64,000 nt of DNA from Anaeramoeba flamelloides (taxonomy: Eukaryota; Metamonada; Anaeramoebidae): contig JANTQA010000008.1 in assembly GCA_027625915.1 (NCBI GenBank), forward strand, positions 6,503,501-6,567,500. Reading direction: 5' to 3'. This document shows, one piece after another, positions 50,001 to 60,266 of this stretch. A program made the position numbers and the translations under genes. The notes beneath the pieces were generated by a model. That model ran no database searches. It was not told where the DNA came from and saw nothing but the letters and a program-made list of their open reading frames with translations. Every line of letters starts with the position of its first letter. Position 1 is the stretch's first letter.

Positions 50001-51249
50001 GGGCATTCCAATACCATTGCTTAAAAACATCTGCAGACAAGTCTTAATTGGATTAGATTTTTTGCATACAAAATGTAAGATTATTCATACGGATATGAAA
50101 CCTGAAAACGTTATGATTTATCAAGAATCCGATGTATTATCAGAGAGGATTAAAGGGAAAATTAGAAAAGCTGGCTTAGATGTGGAAAAAATTTTATCAT
50201 ATAATAAAAGAAGACAAATAGGGATTTTACAAACAAAGAAATTAACACCAAAGCAAACAAAAAAACCAAATAAAAATATTTTGAAAAGAAACACACAATT
50301 AGCTAATATGAGAAAAAAAAATTTACCCTTGTATAAAAAACGAAATGTAACTAGTCTCAAGAAACAGCCACATTCGAAACTCCAAATTGGAAATATAAAC
50401 TCTGTAAAAAAAAAATTAAATTTTCAAAATAATGAAATAGTACCAAATAATTCAAAAGACCCTTTTTATCAAGAATTAGCATTATTAAATCAAGAAATTT
50501 TAGATTTAGAAAGACTATTAGATAAAGAAACAATTGAGGATTTAATACCAATTGATGAGACAATTATTTTTAATCAATCTTTAGAATCAAATATTCAAAA
50601 AAACAATAATGATGAAAAGGAAAACGAAAACGAAAAGGAAAAGGAGAAGGAGAAGGAGAAGGAGAAGGAGAAGGAGAAGGAGAATGGGAAAGAAAAGAAC
50701 AATAGAAATAAAAATATTCCTAACAAAAAGTCAACAACTAAATGTAAAATAATCGATCTAGGTAATGCTTGTTGGATCCATAAGCATTTCACTAGCGAAA
50801 TTCAAACAAGAGAATACAGAAGCCCCGAAGTTATTTTAGGACACGAATACGACCAAAGCGCAGATATTTGGTCATTAGGGTGTATGATCTTTGAATTGTT
50901 AACGGGAGATGTTCTATTTACCCCAAATGAAGGATCAGATTATTCAGATGATGAGGACCATTTGGCTTTAATAATGGAATTATTCGGAAAAATTCATAAA
51001 GACATTTTAACAACAGGGAAAAAATCTTACAAATTTGTCGAGAGATCTGGCAATTTACGGCACATTAAAAAATTAGAATTTTGGAGTTTGAAAAACGTGT
51101 TAATTACAAAATATAAATTCACCGAGCAAAACGCCAAAGAAATATCAGATTTTTTAACCCCCATGTTTGAATATGATATTAAAAAAAGAATAACAGCGAA
51201 ACAATTGTTAAACCATCCTTGGCTGAAAAGAGGATTAAAAAAAAAATAA
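46918..51249 (+). CDS. SRPK: SRPK-type serine/arginine-rich protein kinase
   Basis: Exons 46918-47044, 47179-47457, 49931-51249; both introns phase 1; 574 aa. It is recognised by HKGGYHPVQKGEIFNKRY, the Gly-loop IGWGFFSTVWL (64-74), VALK with Lys87, Glu102 in ARDEIQLL, and CMVFELL. The catalytic loop is HTDMKPEN (188-195) with Thr in place of the usual Arg, and DLGNACW replaces DFG (Asp411); both are SRPK hallmarks. C-lobe blocks QTREYRSPEV, SADIWSLGC and HPWLKRG are present. The family's spacer between the lobes is here about 200-404, Lys/Asn-rich with an EKEKEK tract from a (GAGAAG)n-like repeat. The enzyme should phosphorylate SR splicing factors, with the spacer affecting location. The spliced junction NGK-HVCMVFELL confirms the 2.5 kb intron. 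The ATG at 46918 was chosen because the upstream frame lacks an ATG. Confidence 0.95.
47724..48626. mobile_element. Fold-back element in the SRPK intron, about 150-bp inverted ends
   Basis: The left arm (47724-47875, starting GAATTCTTCA) and right arm (48477-48626, ending TGAAGAATTC) are inverted copies sharing GGCAAAGGTTTGGACGATCT, TTAAAATAAAATATTTTTGC and ATATGGGTTTTTTT. The 600-bp interior has no recognisable gene. It looks like a non-autonomous DNA transposon with long TIRs; the target duplication was not determined. Confidence 0.75.
48680..49115. repeat. Dispersed repeat family F, copy 2
   Basis: It matches 38170-38900: the first half in the same orientation, the second half inverted (CTTGATTTTCCTTTTTGAAA, TTTGAATAAAGCATTTTATG, GATAAGAAACAGTTCAAAGA). 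It lies directly downstream of the fold-back element in the SRPK intron. Confidence 0.6.
50624..50691 (+). repeat. Hexanucleotide-like repeat in the SRPK spacer
   Basis: AAGGAGAAGGAG-type tandem units encode alternating Glu-Lys (about residues 366-388). They are in frame and lie within the kinase insert, so length changes would be tolerated. Confidence 0.85.
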
Positions 51250-52835
51250 GAAAATTTGAATTAAACATCTATTTTTTGAATATTATTATTTATTAATTTT
51301 TTTTTTATTTATATTTTTTACTCTAACATTAAAAATAAATACAAAATTCAATTTTATTTTTTTATCATTTGAATCAGAACAAAAACCCTTTTTTAAATTT
51401 CAGTTACAGCCATTCTAAAAAAGAAATAACATTTTTTCAAAGTGTGTAGCAAAAGATTTCAAAATGTTGATTCAACTGCTAAAAAGAGCGAATTAAACAG
51501 TTTGGGCAATATTTTTTATAATTTTTATTCCCACTTTTTTGAAAATAACTAAATAATTTTCAAGTCAAAGGGACCCAGTTGTTATTGGTGAATTAGTTGT
51601 GTTTTAAGGGCCTGAATTAATCTTAGAAGAAAAAGTTATTTTGGAAATTTCAAAATTGAAATCATTTCACTTTTTTTTGATTGGTTTTTGACACGTTATT
51701 CATTTGCAAAAAAATTTTTTAATACAAGAACAATAGTCACTTGGTAAAAATGTGTTATTCTAGGGTTATTGATAAAGAAAAAAATCAATATAGATAAATG
51801 AGATATATTTATATTGAATTTTCTTTGCTCTTCAGTTTTTGAGATTAAAATAAACATAATTTTTTTTCTCAAAAGACCTAAAAATTTGAGTTTTTTAATT
51901 TTTACGAAAATCTATTGATTTTTTCGATTTTACGTTATATAGAATATTAACTACTCTTTGATGTTTATTATGCCAATTATTTTTTATTTGTTAAAAGGAT
52001 AATTATAAACAATAATTGACATTTGAAAAAAATGCCAGGACCATTTTACTAAAAAATAAGTTTATATTTATCTGTTGTATTTGTTTACTTATCCTATTTT
52101 TGAAAATATTTTTTTATTTTCATTCTCACGTTGCCAATAATGCAATTTCTAATTATAATTAATACAATAATAAACTAAACAAAAATTTCATTCAGCATTC
52201 ATCGAAAAAAAAATAAAAACATCCAAAGAATTCAATACAAAAATGGGAAATTCCAATTTTAAATTTGAATAAAAAAAAACAAAATTTAAAATTTGATGCA
52301 GCACAATAATTTTTTAAAAATTAATTTCCTATAAAAATATAAAAAAATTGTTCAATTTTATTTATTATCCAATAGTAAAACAGAATAATCGTGCTCTAAT
52401 TTTTTTATTTTTAATAATTTTGATTTGATGGGTTTTCATCACTTCTATTTTTGATTTATAAATGATTCACAGCAAGAATAACACAATAGATAAAAATACT
52501 AATAAGATTTTTTAAAACTTTGAGTCCGACAGACTGATATATTTCAGTTATTCATTTTTTTTTCAAATTTCAAATACTTGGAAAAAGTGTTTGTTAATTT
52601 AAAAAAGGTAAAAAAATAAAAATAAAAGAAAACTTTGGGAATTGTTTGAAATTTTGAAAGTTATCTAAATTCAAAATATTTGTGAATTTTCAAAGATAGA
52701 TACTGTTTTTATGAAAACTAAAAGTCAAAATGTTATGAAATTGCAACTTATTAAAAGTCTTCAATTTGTAAATCTCTTGAATTGAAAGTTAAGGCTTTTT
52801 CCTTTTAATTAAAGCTTTAAGATTTTTTTTAGTTT

Positions 52836-53115
52836 TCCATTTATTTGGAAAATCAATAGATTTTCGTTAGGTTTTTTTTACTTTAGAAATAAACCGAAAA
52901 TTGTAATAAAATTTCGGTTTATTTCTAAAGTAAAAAAAACTAGAACACTTCACTAATAAAATAGAAAACCTCAAAAAAACCTAGAACACTTGACAGAGAA
53001 AACATAAAACCACAAAAAAAACCAGACCCTTGATAAATAAACAGAAAAAACAAGAAAACGAAGGTACTCTATAGCACTCTACAGCACTTGATGACAAACC
53101 CCTCAAAAAGATATC
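52836..53115 (-). repeat. Hairpin-bearing element (family 3), copy 2, inverted
   Basis: Reverse-complement relative of 14993-15255. The same hairpin occurs at 52871-52940 (GTTTTTTTTACTTTAGAAAT ... back to AAAGTAAAAAAAAC) with arms slightly less perfect than in copy 1. The distal part has CTATAGCACTCTACAGCACTTGATGAC and GATATC at the end. Confidence 0.75.
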
Positions 53116-53397
53116 ACTGTTAATAAAATATCAAAATTCTTTATTTCAAACCCAACGATTTTAAAGTTATCCTTCAAATTCAACCATTGTAAAATTCCGG
53201 GCATTTACTAACTTACATAAATAAATATTATTATATAATAGATAAAAACTCAAATCAATTTTTTCCTCTAGGTTTAAAGTATGAACAGAAATAAACAATA
53301 GAATATATTGATCATTTTAATTTTGAATATCTCCTTACTATATAAAAAATAAAGATTAATATTTCATAACAAAATAAAAGAAAAAAATCTTCTGAAT

Positions 53398-53495
53398 TAA
53401 TTTTAAATTGTGACAGTTCAAGACTATTTTCATTAATTAATAATCACGAAATCTATGGTTTCGTAATTAAATGAGATTTCAGAAATTTAACTAAA
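53398..53495. repeat. Dispersed block shared, inverted, with 62995-63075
   Basis: Common words include TTCATTAATTAATAATCA, GAAATCTATGGTTT against its complement, and CAGAAATTTAA. The partner at 62945-63075 also continues into the 3' end of repeat family A (2010-2110), so these blocks belong to one composite family. Confidence 0.5.
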
Positions 53496-53639
53496 TGATA
53501 TCAAGAATATAATTTATACCCCCTTTTCAACAACAATAATAAATAAATAAATTATAAACCAAAAAAATAAAAATAAAAAATAAATAAATGAATTAAACCC
53601 CAATTCAAAATTTTTAACACACCAAAATTCAATTTGTGA

Positions 53640-54125
53640 AAAAAAAAACTTATTTAATTAATTCCCAAAGAAATACCAAATTAGAACCATTCGCCAATTG
53701 AAATTTTAACACTTGTTTATAAATTACAATACTCACAAAACAATAAATAAATAATTATTAATACTAATAAATCAAGGGTGTGTTAAAAATTTTGGAGAGA
53801 GCAAAACAAAAAAATACATTAGTAAATTTGTTGAAATTCTTTTAGGAATATTGATCGATCAAATGGTCAGATACTACCAACTAATTTTATTTGAGTTCTT
53901 CTATTTGGAACAACTTGACTGTAACACAATATCAATTGTTGAAAAATTTTGATACAAAGAAACGAGTTACGTAATTCAAAAAATGAAATGAAAATATAAA
54001 AACTAAAAGATGAAAAAATGATTTCCATGTTTTTCAAAAAACAAAATTATCTGTAATTTGAATGAAATTGTATTGTTGTGATTCTTTGGAACGTTTTAGC
54101 TGTGTGGAAAATTTTGAATTTTAGT
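53640..54125. repeat. Dispersed repeat family D, copy 1
   Basis: It aligns with 57270-57720 and 62450-62810. Shared landmarks are TAGAACCATTC, TTACAATACTC, AAATTTGTTGAAATT, ATTGATCGA.CAAA, TTTTATTTGAGTTCTTC and GTAATTCAAAAAATGAAATG. It is decayed, without coding capacity, and of unknown type. Confidence 0.6.
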
Positions 54126-55428
54126 TTATTTTGGAGTTATGGGAGAAAAAAAAGAAATTCTATCTTCAGAAAACTCCGAACTGTGTGGAATTTTCGACAT
54201 TAATTTGAATGAAATTTTGTTTGTTTGTAAGGGACTTTCGAAATAAAAAAATAAAGTGTCAGAATTTTTAAATTTTGGAATTGTAAAATAATCAATAAGT
54301 TGATGGTTAATTGGTTGTCCTGATGAAGTTGTTTTAACTGCATAAATTTTCAAGGTTTTGGGATAAGCAAAATCTTGAACCATTTTTGATGGTGTGGGGC
54401 AATAAGAAAATCCCGAAATTATTAAATTATTTAAGCCAAAATGGAAAGTATTAAAAGATTTGGAATATTCTACCCAATCTGGTTTGATCCAATTTCTTTG
54501 AAAAACCGATTTATGTAATGAAATATTTTTCAAAGATTCTACTCTTTTTTTTTTTTAATTAATTTGTTTTTTTTTAATTTTTTTTTTAATTGCTTTGGTA
54601 TTTATGCAAACTTTCAGATTTTTAAGATCTAAATTTTGTTGATATATATTAATTTTTGGCAACCCATTAATCGTAATTCTTCCTAGATGAATATTCAATT
54701 TTTTTTTTAATTTTATGATCACCTTCCCCTTCCCCTTCTCCTTCCCCTTCTTTAGAATCATTGTTTTTTCACAAAAACTTTATCATACATACCCATTTTT
54801 AAATCATCATCGTCATCAATAAAATTCTCATTTTCCTTTTGTTGTAATATTGATAATAATTTCAGAATTTTACAATTATTTTTTTCAGGTAAAGAGTAGG
54901 TAAGAATTGATCCAGGTTTAATTTTTATTTTTTTTTTATTCAAATGATTTTTTAAATCCCAATTTCCTATAAATTCCACATCTTTCCATGTATTACCACC
55001 AAAAATTTGAATTAAAGGCACATTATATTGATTATAACCCAAAGAATCAACAATCAATTGAATTTCATGAATTTCTGATTCAAAGCCTAGGGCAATTAAA
55101 ATTTCAATTTTTGTACAATTTTCAGGAGCAAACCAAAAATTTTTATAAGTTAAAAAATTAGGATACATTAGACTTTCGATTGGTGCAGATTTATGATCTG
55201 TTGGCACTTGCGAAAGTATACAACTATAAGGAAACTTGAGAATATTTCTTAAATATTGCTTTGGTTGTGATTTCTTTTGATTGGATGTTAATTGGGAATG
55301 TTTGGGACTGAAGATGATTTCTTTTAATGAAAAGCAAGCAAATACTAAATTATTTAACCTTTCAGGCTTTAAAATACTTTTTTTTTGATAAAATTTCAAA
55401 TTGATTTGTTGGTTTAACTTTTTTTGAA
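54126..55428 (-). CDS. Hypothetical protein, possible discoidin-like beta-sandwich; gene model uncertain
   Basis: Three consecutive minus-strand open segments (55428-54758, 54761-54555, 54550-54126) read as one protein-like sequence with two frame changes. The first change can be resolved by a 29-nt GT-AG intron (54778-54750, donor GTTTTT, acceptor CTAAAG). The second lies in an A-run near 54545, where a homopolymer-length error or true frameshift is equally possible. Segments such as IEILIALGFESEIHEIQLIV, VPLIQIFGGNTWKDVEFIGN, LNNLIISGFSY and TNKISFKLMSK alternate hydrophobic residues as in a galactose-binding/F5-8C-like fold. That is a guess from pattern, not a family match. No convincing ATG is found near the 5' end, so it may be the 3' part of a gene that includes the Cys-rich exons just upstream. 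Function unknown. Confidence 0.5.
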
Positions 55429-55469
55429 ATTTTGATTAATTTATTTATAATTTGTTTTTGTTTAATTAA

Positions 55470-56814
55470 TTATTTATTACAAAATTTACAAACCAAAGTT
55501 TTGTATTTTTTATTCCACATGTATTCAAGTACTTTACATGGCTTTGGATACATATAATTAAAACAATACCATTTTAAACAATAAAGACACTTGTAACGCT
55601 TTTTCTTTTTCTTTTTCTTTTTATCGTCATCATCATCACCACCACCACTACTACCACCGTCATTAATTAAACCTTTATTGAAAAAAATATCATCATTAAT
55701 AATCTTTTTACAATTTGGATTTGAACATTTATTATTATCATTATTTGCATTTTTTAAAATGTCTTTTAAAATATTTTTATCTCTATAGAATATAAAATTT
55801 TTTGGATTGAAATCAATAGGATTTTTTTTTTAATTTTAAGAAAAAAAAATCTCTTTCTGATTTTGTGATTTACAATTGTAATCTCAAATATTCAAAATAT
55901 AAACAATCTAAAAAAGTAAGTTTTTTTTTTTTATGAATAATTTGTTTAATTTTTTTTTGATATTTGTGTAAATTGGTTGTTTTTAAATTAATATTAATAT
56001 TATTTTCATTTTTTTAAATTATCACACCCTTCTTCTTCTTTTTGATTGTTGATTTTTTTTTCAATAAAACCTTCTAAATAGTGATCAATAATTAAAATTG
56101 GCAAAGAAATTAAATTATAATCATAATTCAAATTGATTTCCTTTTTATTATTTTCCAATTCTAATAAATTTAAATGATAACTACAACCATTATTATTTTC
56201 ATTTAATTTTTTAGTTTGGCTATTTAATTGCTCATTATTATCAAATTCACTCCTCTGAGAAGATTCTTCATTTTCAGTTTCAAAATTTAAACTATCAATG
56301 GAATGAGATTGTTCATCTTTAACAAACCCTTCAAAAGTTAAACTTAAACTTCTAAATTCTTGCATTTCATGATGTGAATAAGATTTATTCTTTGAAATTT
56401 TAGGAGAATATATTAAATTGTCTTTTGAATATTGTCTAGTTAAAGATCTTTTTTTGATTTTTTTATTTTTAGATTTTTTTTTCTTTTTTCTTTTTGGTGT
56501 TTTTAAAATATTGGATACTATTATTTTTTTAATATTATCCCTATTTTCATGATGAATAATTTCTGAATTTAATAAATTATTTAAGTGAATTATTTTTTTT
56601 TGCTTTTTATCTTGATTGAACCCACCTTGTATATCATCATCATCATCACCACCACCACCACCACCATCATTTTTATCACCATTAACTCTAACACTTTTTT
56701 TCTTCTTAATACTATTCCCAATAAAATTATTATTGAAATTATTTATAATTGGAATATTATTTAATTTTTCATTTGCTTTCCAAATATTAATAATTTTATT
56801 TTCAACTGAACTTT
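55470..56814 (-). CDS. Hypothetical low-complexity protein with C-terminal Cys-rich (zinc-binding-like) module
   Basis: Proposed exons: 56814-56026, 55907-55874, 55782-55470. The first acceptor (TTTTAAAG before 56814) implies an unseen upstream exon. Exon one is Asn/Lys/Ser-rich with Gly6-Asp5 and a basic patch (KRKKKKKSKNKKIKKR), suggesting nuclear location. The last exon has a CSNPNC pair, an acidic Gly/Asp then Lys8 linker, and a terminal module CLYCLKWYCF...PKPCK...VCKFCNK with the spacing C-x2-C-x4-C-x8-C-x14-C-x2-C before a TAA at 55470. That spacing could bind one or two zinc ions. I do not recognise the family. The 34-bp middle exon and its upstream donor (GTGATA) are the weakest parts of the model. 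It abuts 54126-55428 on the same strand and may be the same gene. Confidence 0.45.
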
Positions 56815-57269
56815 AAAAAAAAGGAAAAAAAAAATAATAAAAATTAAAAAGTTTAAAAAATCTAGAAAATAAAAGAAAACAAAAAGAAAAAACAAATAAA
56901 TAAAAAACTTTTTCTTATAAAAGATATAAAAAAAAGAAATAAAAAAAAACAAAAAATCGTTCTAAATTTGAAAAAAAATATTTTTATTAAAAAATTGAAT
57001 TTATATTACCAAAAGAATATGAGAGAAAACTCTACAGAGACCCCTTTAATCGTATCCTAATATGAGTGAACATTTTTGAAAAATTATTTTTATACACATT
57101 TTGTGTGAGTTGATATAATCAGGTATAAGTTAATAATTCTTCTACTATACATCTTTAAAAACTTAAATTTTTGTTTATATATTTATAGTAGAAAAAGTAA
57201 TAATATGAATCAAAAATTCACTCAACTCCAATCCAAAATTTTTCCAAATCCAGAAATTAATTTTTGGAA

Positions 57270-57720
57270 AAAAAAATCTTATATAAACATTTAAAGAATA
57301 AAATACCAGAATAGAACCATTCAAACGTTGAAATGTTATACAATGGTTTACATATTACAATACTCGAAAAACAAAAAATTAATAATAACCAAGACGAATC
57401 AATCAAGTTTGTGTCGAAAATTTTAGGAATGAGGATAATAAAAAATAATCAATATTAAATTTTTTTATATTCTATTAGGAATTATCAATCGACCAAAATG
57501 TTTGAAAATATTAACGAATTTTATTCGAGTTCTTCAATTTTGAACAACTCGCTTTAATATAAATTAATCAGTGAAAAAATTATATTGATCAAATAAAATA
57601 GGTTATGTAATTCAAAAAATGAAATGTAACAAAAAACTTAACCATGAAAAAATCTTTTTCCAAAATTATAAATTATATCCGATTTGAATTAAATTACATT
57701 AATGTAAAGAAATGAACTTT
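57270..57720. repeat. Dispersed repeat family D, copy 2
   Basis: It aligns with 53640-54125 through TAGAACCATTC, ATATTACAATACTC, TAGGAATTATCAATCGACCA, TTTTATTCGAGTTCTTC and GTAATTCAAAAAATGAAATG. Confidence 0.6.
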
Positions 57721-57894
57721 TTTTTTAATTGGGTAAAAATGATGTTATTTGGTCAATTTTTCAAAACAATTGAAAAATTACAAAAAATTTTACATAAATT
57801 CATTTCCTAATTTAAAATTTAACTGAAAACATAAAACAGTTTGTGGATTTTTTTAAAATTGATTTGAACTTGGGTATACTACTGTTAAAAGAAA

Positions 57895-58115
57895 AATAAA
57901 AAGATCAAAATTTTCATTCAGCTTTCTGAAAATCAAATATCATCAATTAAAAAAAACATCAAAGACCCCCAATTCCAAAAGAGGCAAATTAATAATTTAA
58001 GGTGGTTTTTCAAATCAAAAATTTGATATGGTTTGATGATTTATAAACCACCCTTTTTGGAAAGTTGAATGAAAATTTTCTTCCATTTATTTTGCAACAA
58101 ATAGTATTGGGTAGC
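57895..58115. mobile_element. Fold-back unit, tandem copy 1
   Basis: The ends AAATAAAAAGATCAAAATTTTCATTCAGCTTTC (positions 57893-57926) and GGAAAGTTGAATGAAAATTTTC are inverted. An inner inverted pair is GGTGGTTTTTCAAATC / GATTTATAAACCACC. The same structure repeats 330 bp downstream. Confidence 0.6.
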
Positions 58116-58224
58116 CAAGTGAATGTTGCCTTCAAACAAGAAGAAAAAAAAGCACGGATTATATTTCAAAACATGGATTATAGTTGTTGTGTACATATTA
58201 TTTTGATCACTATACTGTTAATTG

Positions 58225-58445
58225 TAAAATAAAAAGATCAAAATTTTCATGTAACTTTCCCAAAAAAACACATTCCAACCCAAGAATTATAAGAAGTTTT
58301 ACAAGTCCCCATTTCTGAAAGGTTCATTAATAATTTAAGCTGGTTTTCAGAATTAAAAAATTGAAAAGTTATTGATTTAAAATGATAATTTTTGGAAAGC
58401 TGAATGAAAATTTTGTTGCATTTATTTTAAAACAAATAGTTTACA
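58225..58445. mobile_element. Fold-back unit, tandem copy 2
   Basis: A direct repeat of the unit at 57895: AAAAAGATCAAAATTTTCAT, GGTTCATTAATAATTTAAG.TGGTTTTC, GGAAAGCTGAATGAAAATTTT and CATTTATTTTAAAACAAATAGT occur in the same order. Confidence 0.6.
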
Positions 58446-58766
58446 ACACTCAGAGACAAAATCATTTTAAAACCAATTTTCATTCATTAAAGAATTTAAA
58501 TTGGCTTTGATCTCAAAAATATAATGGAAGTTAATTGAAAATATTTGTGGATTTTTTTTTCAACCAAAAATATTTCATATTTTAATTTAAAATCTGTAAA
58601 AGACAATTTGACAATTTTTTAGGCTTTTTTAAAAGATTTTTAACCAACAAAATAAAAAAACGTTAATTAATTTACTGAAAAAAATACAAAATATAAAAAA
58701 ATAAATTCATTTTTCTCAAAATAAATTAGTTTTTTTCTTGTCTCTTGTAAAAATTTAAAAACAAAA

Positions 58767-59657
58767 ATGAATAAAACAATAATAAGTTATAGGAAAAGAA
58801 GACCAGAAAAATTGAAAAAAGAACAAAATCAGCTTTCAAAATCAAAAAAAATAACAAATAGTCCTATTTCTAATCTATGGCTAGGTGCGAATATGGAGTT
58901 TTCGCCACCCAAAAAAAGCCCCAAAAAAGAAAAAATTGAAAAACTTTTTAAGGCAACTTCAAATAGGCAAAAGATGGGAATAACCTTTTCGAGTCCTAAA
59001 AAAAAAAAACCAAAAACAACTGATCTGAAAAAAGAGCAAATAACCTTTCTCAAAAGGAATAAAAAAAAGAAAAAAACAGAAAATCCTCAAAAAGACAAAG
59101 AAACAAAAAAAGACAAAGAAACAAAAAAAGAAAAAGAAACAAAAAAAGAAAAAGAAACAAAAAAAGAAAAGGAAACAAAAAAAGAACAAGAAAAAATGCG
59201 AAAGAAAAAGAAAAGGGTTTCAAAAAACAAGAACAAAAACAAAAACAAAAAAAAGATTCATAATGAGTCAAAATTGCTTCAAATCCAAAAATCTTCCAAA
59301 AAGTATAACGAATTTATAGACTCAATTGGCGAGTTAAATGATTTTGAACTCCCAATTGAAAAACAAAAAAGAAAGGAAAATAAGAATGAAATCCCAAAAA
59401 AAAAATTACTTTTCCAAGCACCACCAACAAATTATTTACCAACAACAGAATGCTTTATCAAGTCAAAATTACAGATTAACAATTGGAAAAGCTATCTCTC
59501 CAATGAAGAAAAAGCTTTCGTACAGCGTTTTCCTGAAAAATCAGAACAATACCAACAATATTTGGATAACTTAGAAGATGAAATCGATCCTTACATATTT
59601 TCAGAATTTTTAAAATTCGATCCAAAATTTGAGGTTGAGGCCATCTTTTTAAAATAA
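58767..59657 (+). CDS. Lys-rich hypothetical protein, single exon
   Basis: 296 aa from the ATG at 58767. Residues 1-110 are basic with SPKK motifs (SPPKKSPKKEK, SSPKKKKPK), as seen in AT-rich-DNA-binding or nuclear proteins. Residues about 104-140 are tandem KETKKE units from an 18-bp repeat, and 145-168 a KNKNKNKNKKK tract. The C-terminal 130 residues are more complex (EFIDSIGELNDFELPIEKQ, NYLPTTECFIKSKLQINNWK, EEKAFVQRFPEKSEQYQQYL) and may be the functional part. I recognise no family. It is likely real because the complex C-terminal section keeps an open frame with an ordinary amino-acid mix. Nuclear location is an inference from composition. Confidence 0.7.
   Translation: MNKTIISYRKRRPEKLKKEQNQLSKSKKITNSPISNLWLGANMEFSPPKKSPKKEKIEKLFKATSNRQKMGITFSSPKKKKPKTTDLKKEQITFLKRNKKKKKTENPQKDKETKKDKETKKEKETKKEKETKKEKETKKEQEKMRKKKKRVSKNKNKNKNKKKIHNESKLLQIQKSSKKYNEFIDSIGELNDFELPIEKQKRKENKNEIPKKKLLFQAPPTNYLPTTECFIKSKLQINNWKSYLSNEEKAFVQRFPEKSEQYQQYLDNLEDEIDPYIFSEFLKFDPKFEVEAIFLK
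59090..59195 (+). repeat. 18-bp tandem repeat inside the Lys-rich gene
   Basis: Units of the type AAAGAAACAAAAAAAGAM encode K-E-T-K-K-E/D about six times, in frame. Confidence 0.85.
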
Positions 59658-60090
59658 GAACAAAAATATTCACAATTAGTGTTTTGAAATTTTTTAATTA
59701 CATTAAATCTGTCTTGTATTTATTCCAATTCTTAATAAATTTTTATTTGTTTTTATTCAATATTTTTAATTTTGAAACAGATCAACAATAATTTTTTGGT
59801 TATTGGTGCAAACAAAATCAGCCATGTGGGAAAACCAATGGGCTTTTATAAAAGCAATATGTTAGGAATTGATCACCAATAAATTATAATCCGTAAATGT
59901 CTTGATTTTAAAATAGTTCGAAATCAGAGATACCAAAAAGTGATAATTTATAACACTCTTCAAAATATCTTGAATTAACTAATTTTTTAAAATTCAATAA
60001 GCAAAGGAATTAATTTGATAGAAATTGTCCTTTCCAGAAAGTTTAAGGGAGTAGTATTTTTTAAAAATAAAATGAAATCTTGTCAGGATC

Positions 60091-60266
60091 TTCAGGGACT
60101 ATTCTCTATTATATTTTTTTGAACAATTTCTAAATAAGGATTCCTTATCTAGAAATATATTTACTTTTGAAAATAAACTGGTTTTTCAAATCTAAGTAAT
60201 TGGCAGAAAATTTTCTCAATCTCTATGAAATTTTGGTAAAAAAATTTAATAGAGATTAGTCCCTTA
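60091..60266 (-). mobile_element. MITE-like element family 1, copy 3, inverted
   Basis: Reverse complement of the 17278-17456 type (176 bp): TAAGGATTCCTTATCTAGAA core, ends CAGGGACTATTCTCTATT and AATAGAGATTAGTCCCTTAA. It is flanked by a roughly 47-bp imperfect direct repeat (60046-60092 and 60264-60311, GGGAGTAGT...AAAAATAAAA.GAAAT.TTGT..GATCTT). Confidence 0.8.

Larger units (their letters stand above)
51250..54125. other. Convergent intergenic region downstream of SRPK
   Basis: It contains hairpin element copy 2 (52836-53115), a block at 53398-53495 matching 62995-63075 inverted, and repeat family D copy 1 (53640-54125). 52170-52330 has a possible diverged relative of the element at 57895. 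No gene is visible. Confidence 0.55.
56815..58766. other. Intergenic region upstream of the Lys-rich gene
   Basis: It holds repeat D copy 2 (57270-57720) and two tandem fold-back units (57895-58115 and 58225-58445). The first exon of the minus-strand Cys-rich gene may lie here but could not be identified. Confidence 0.5.
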
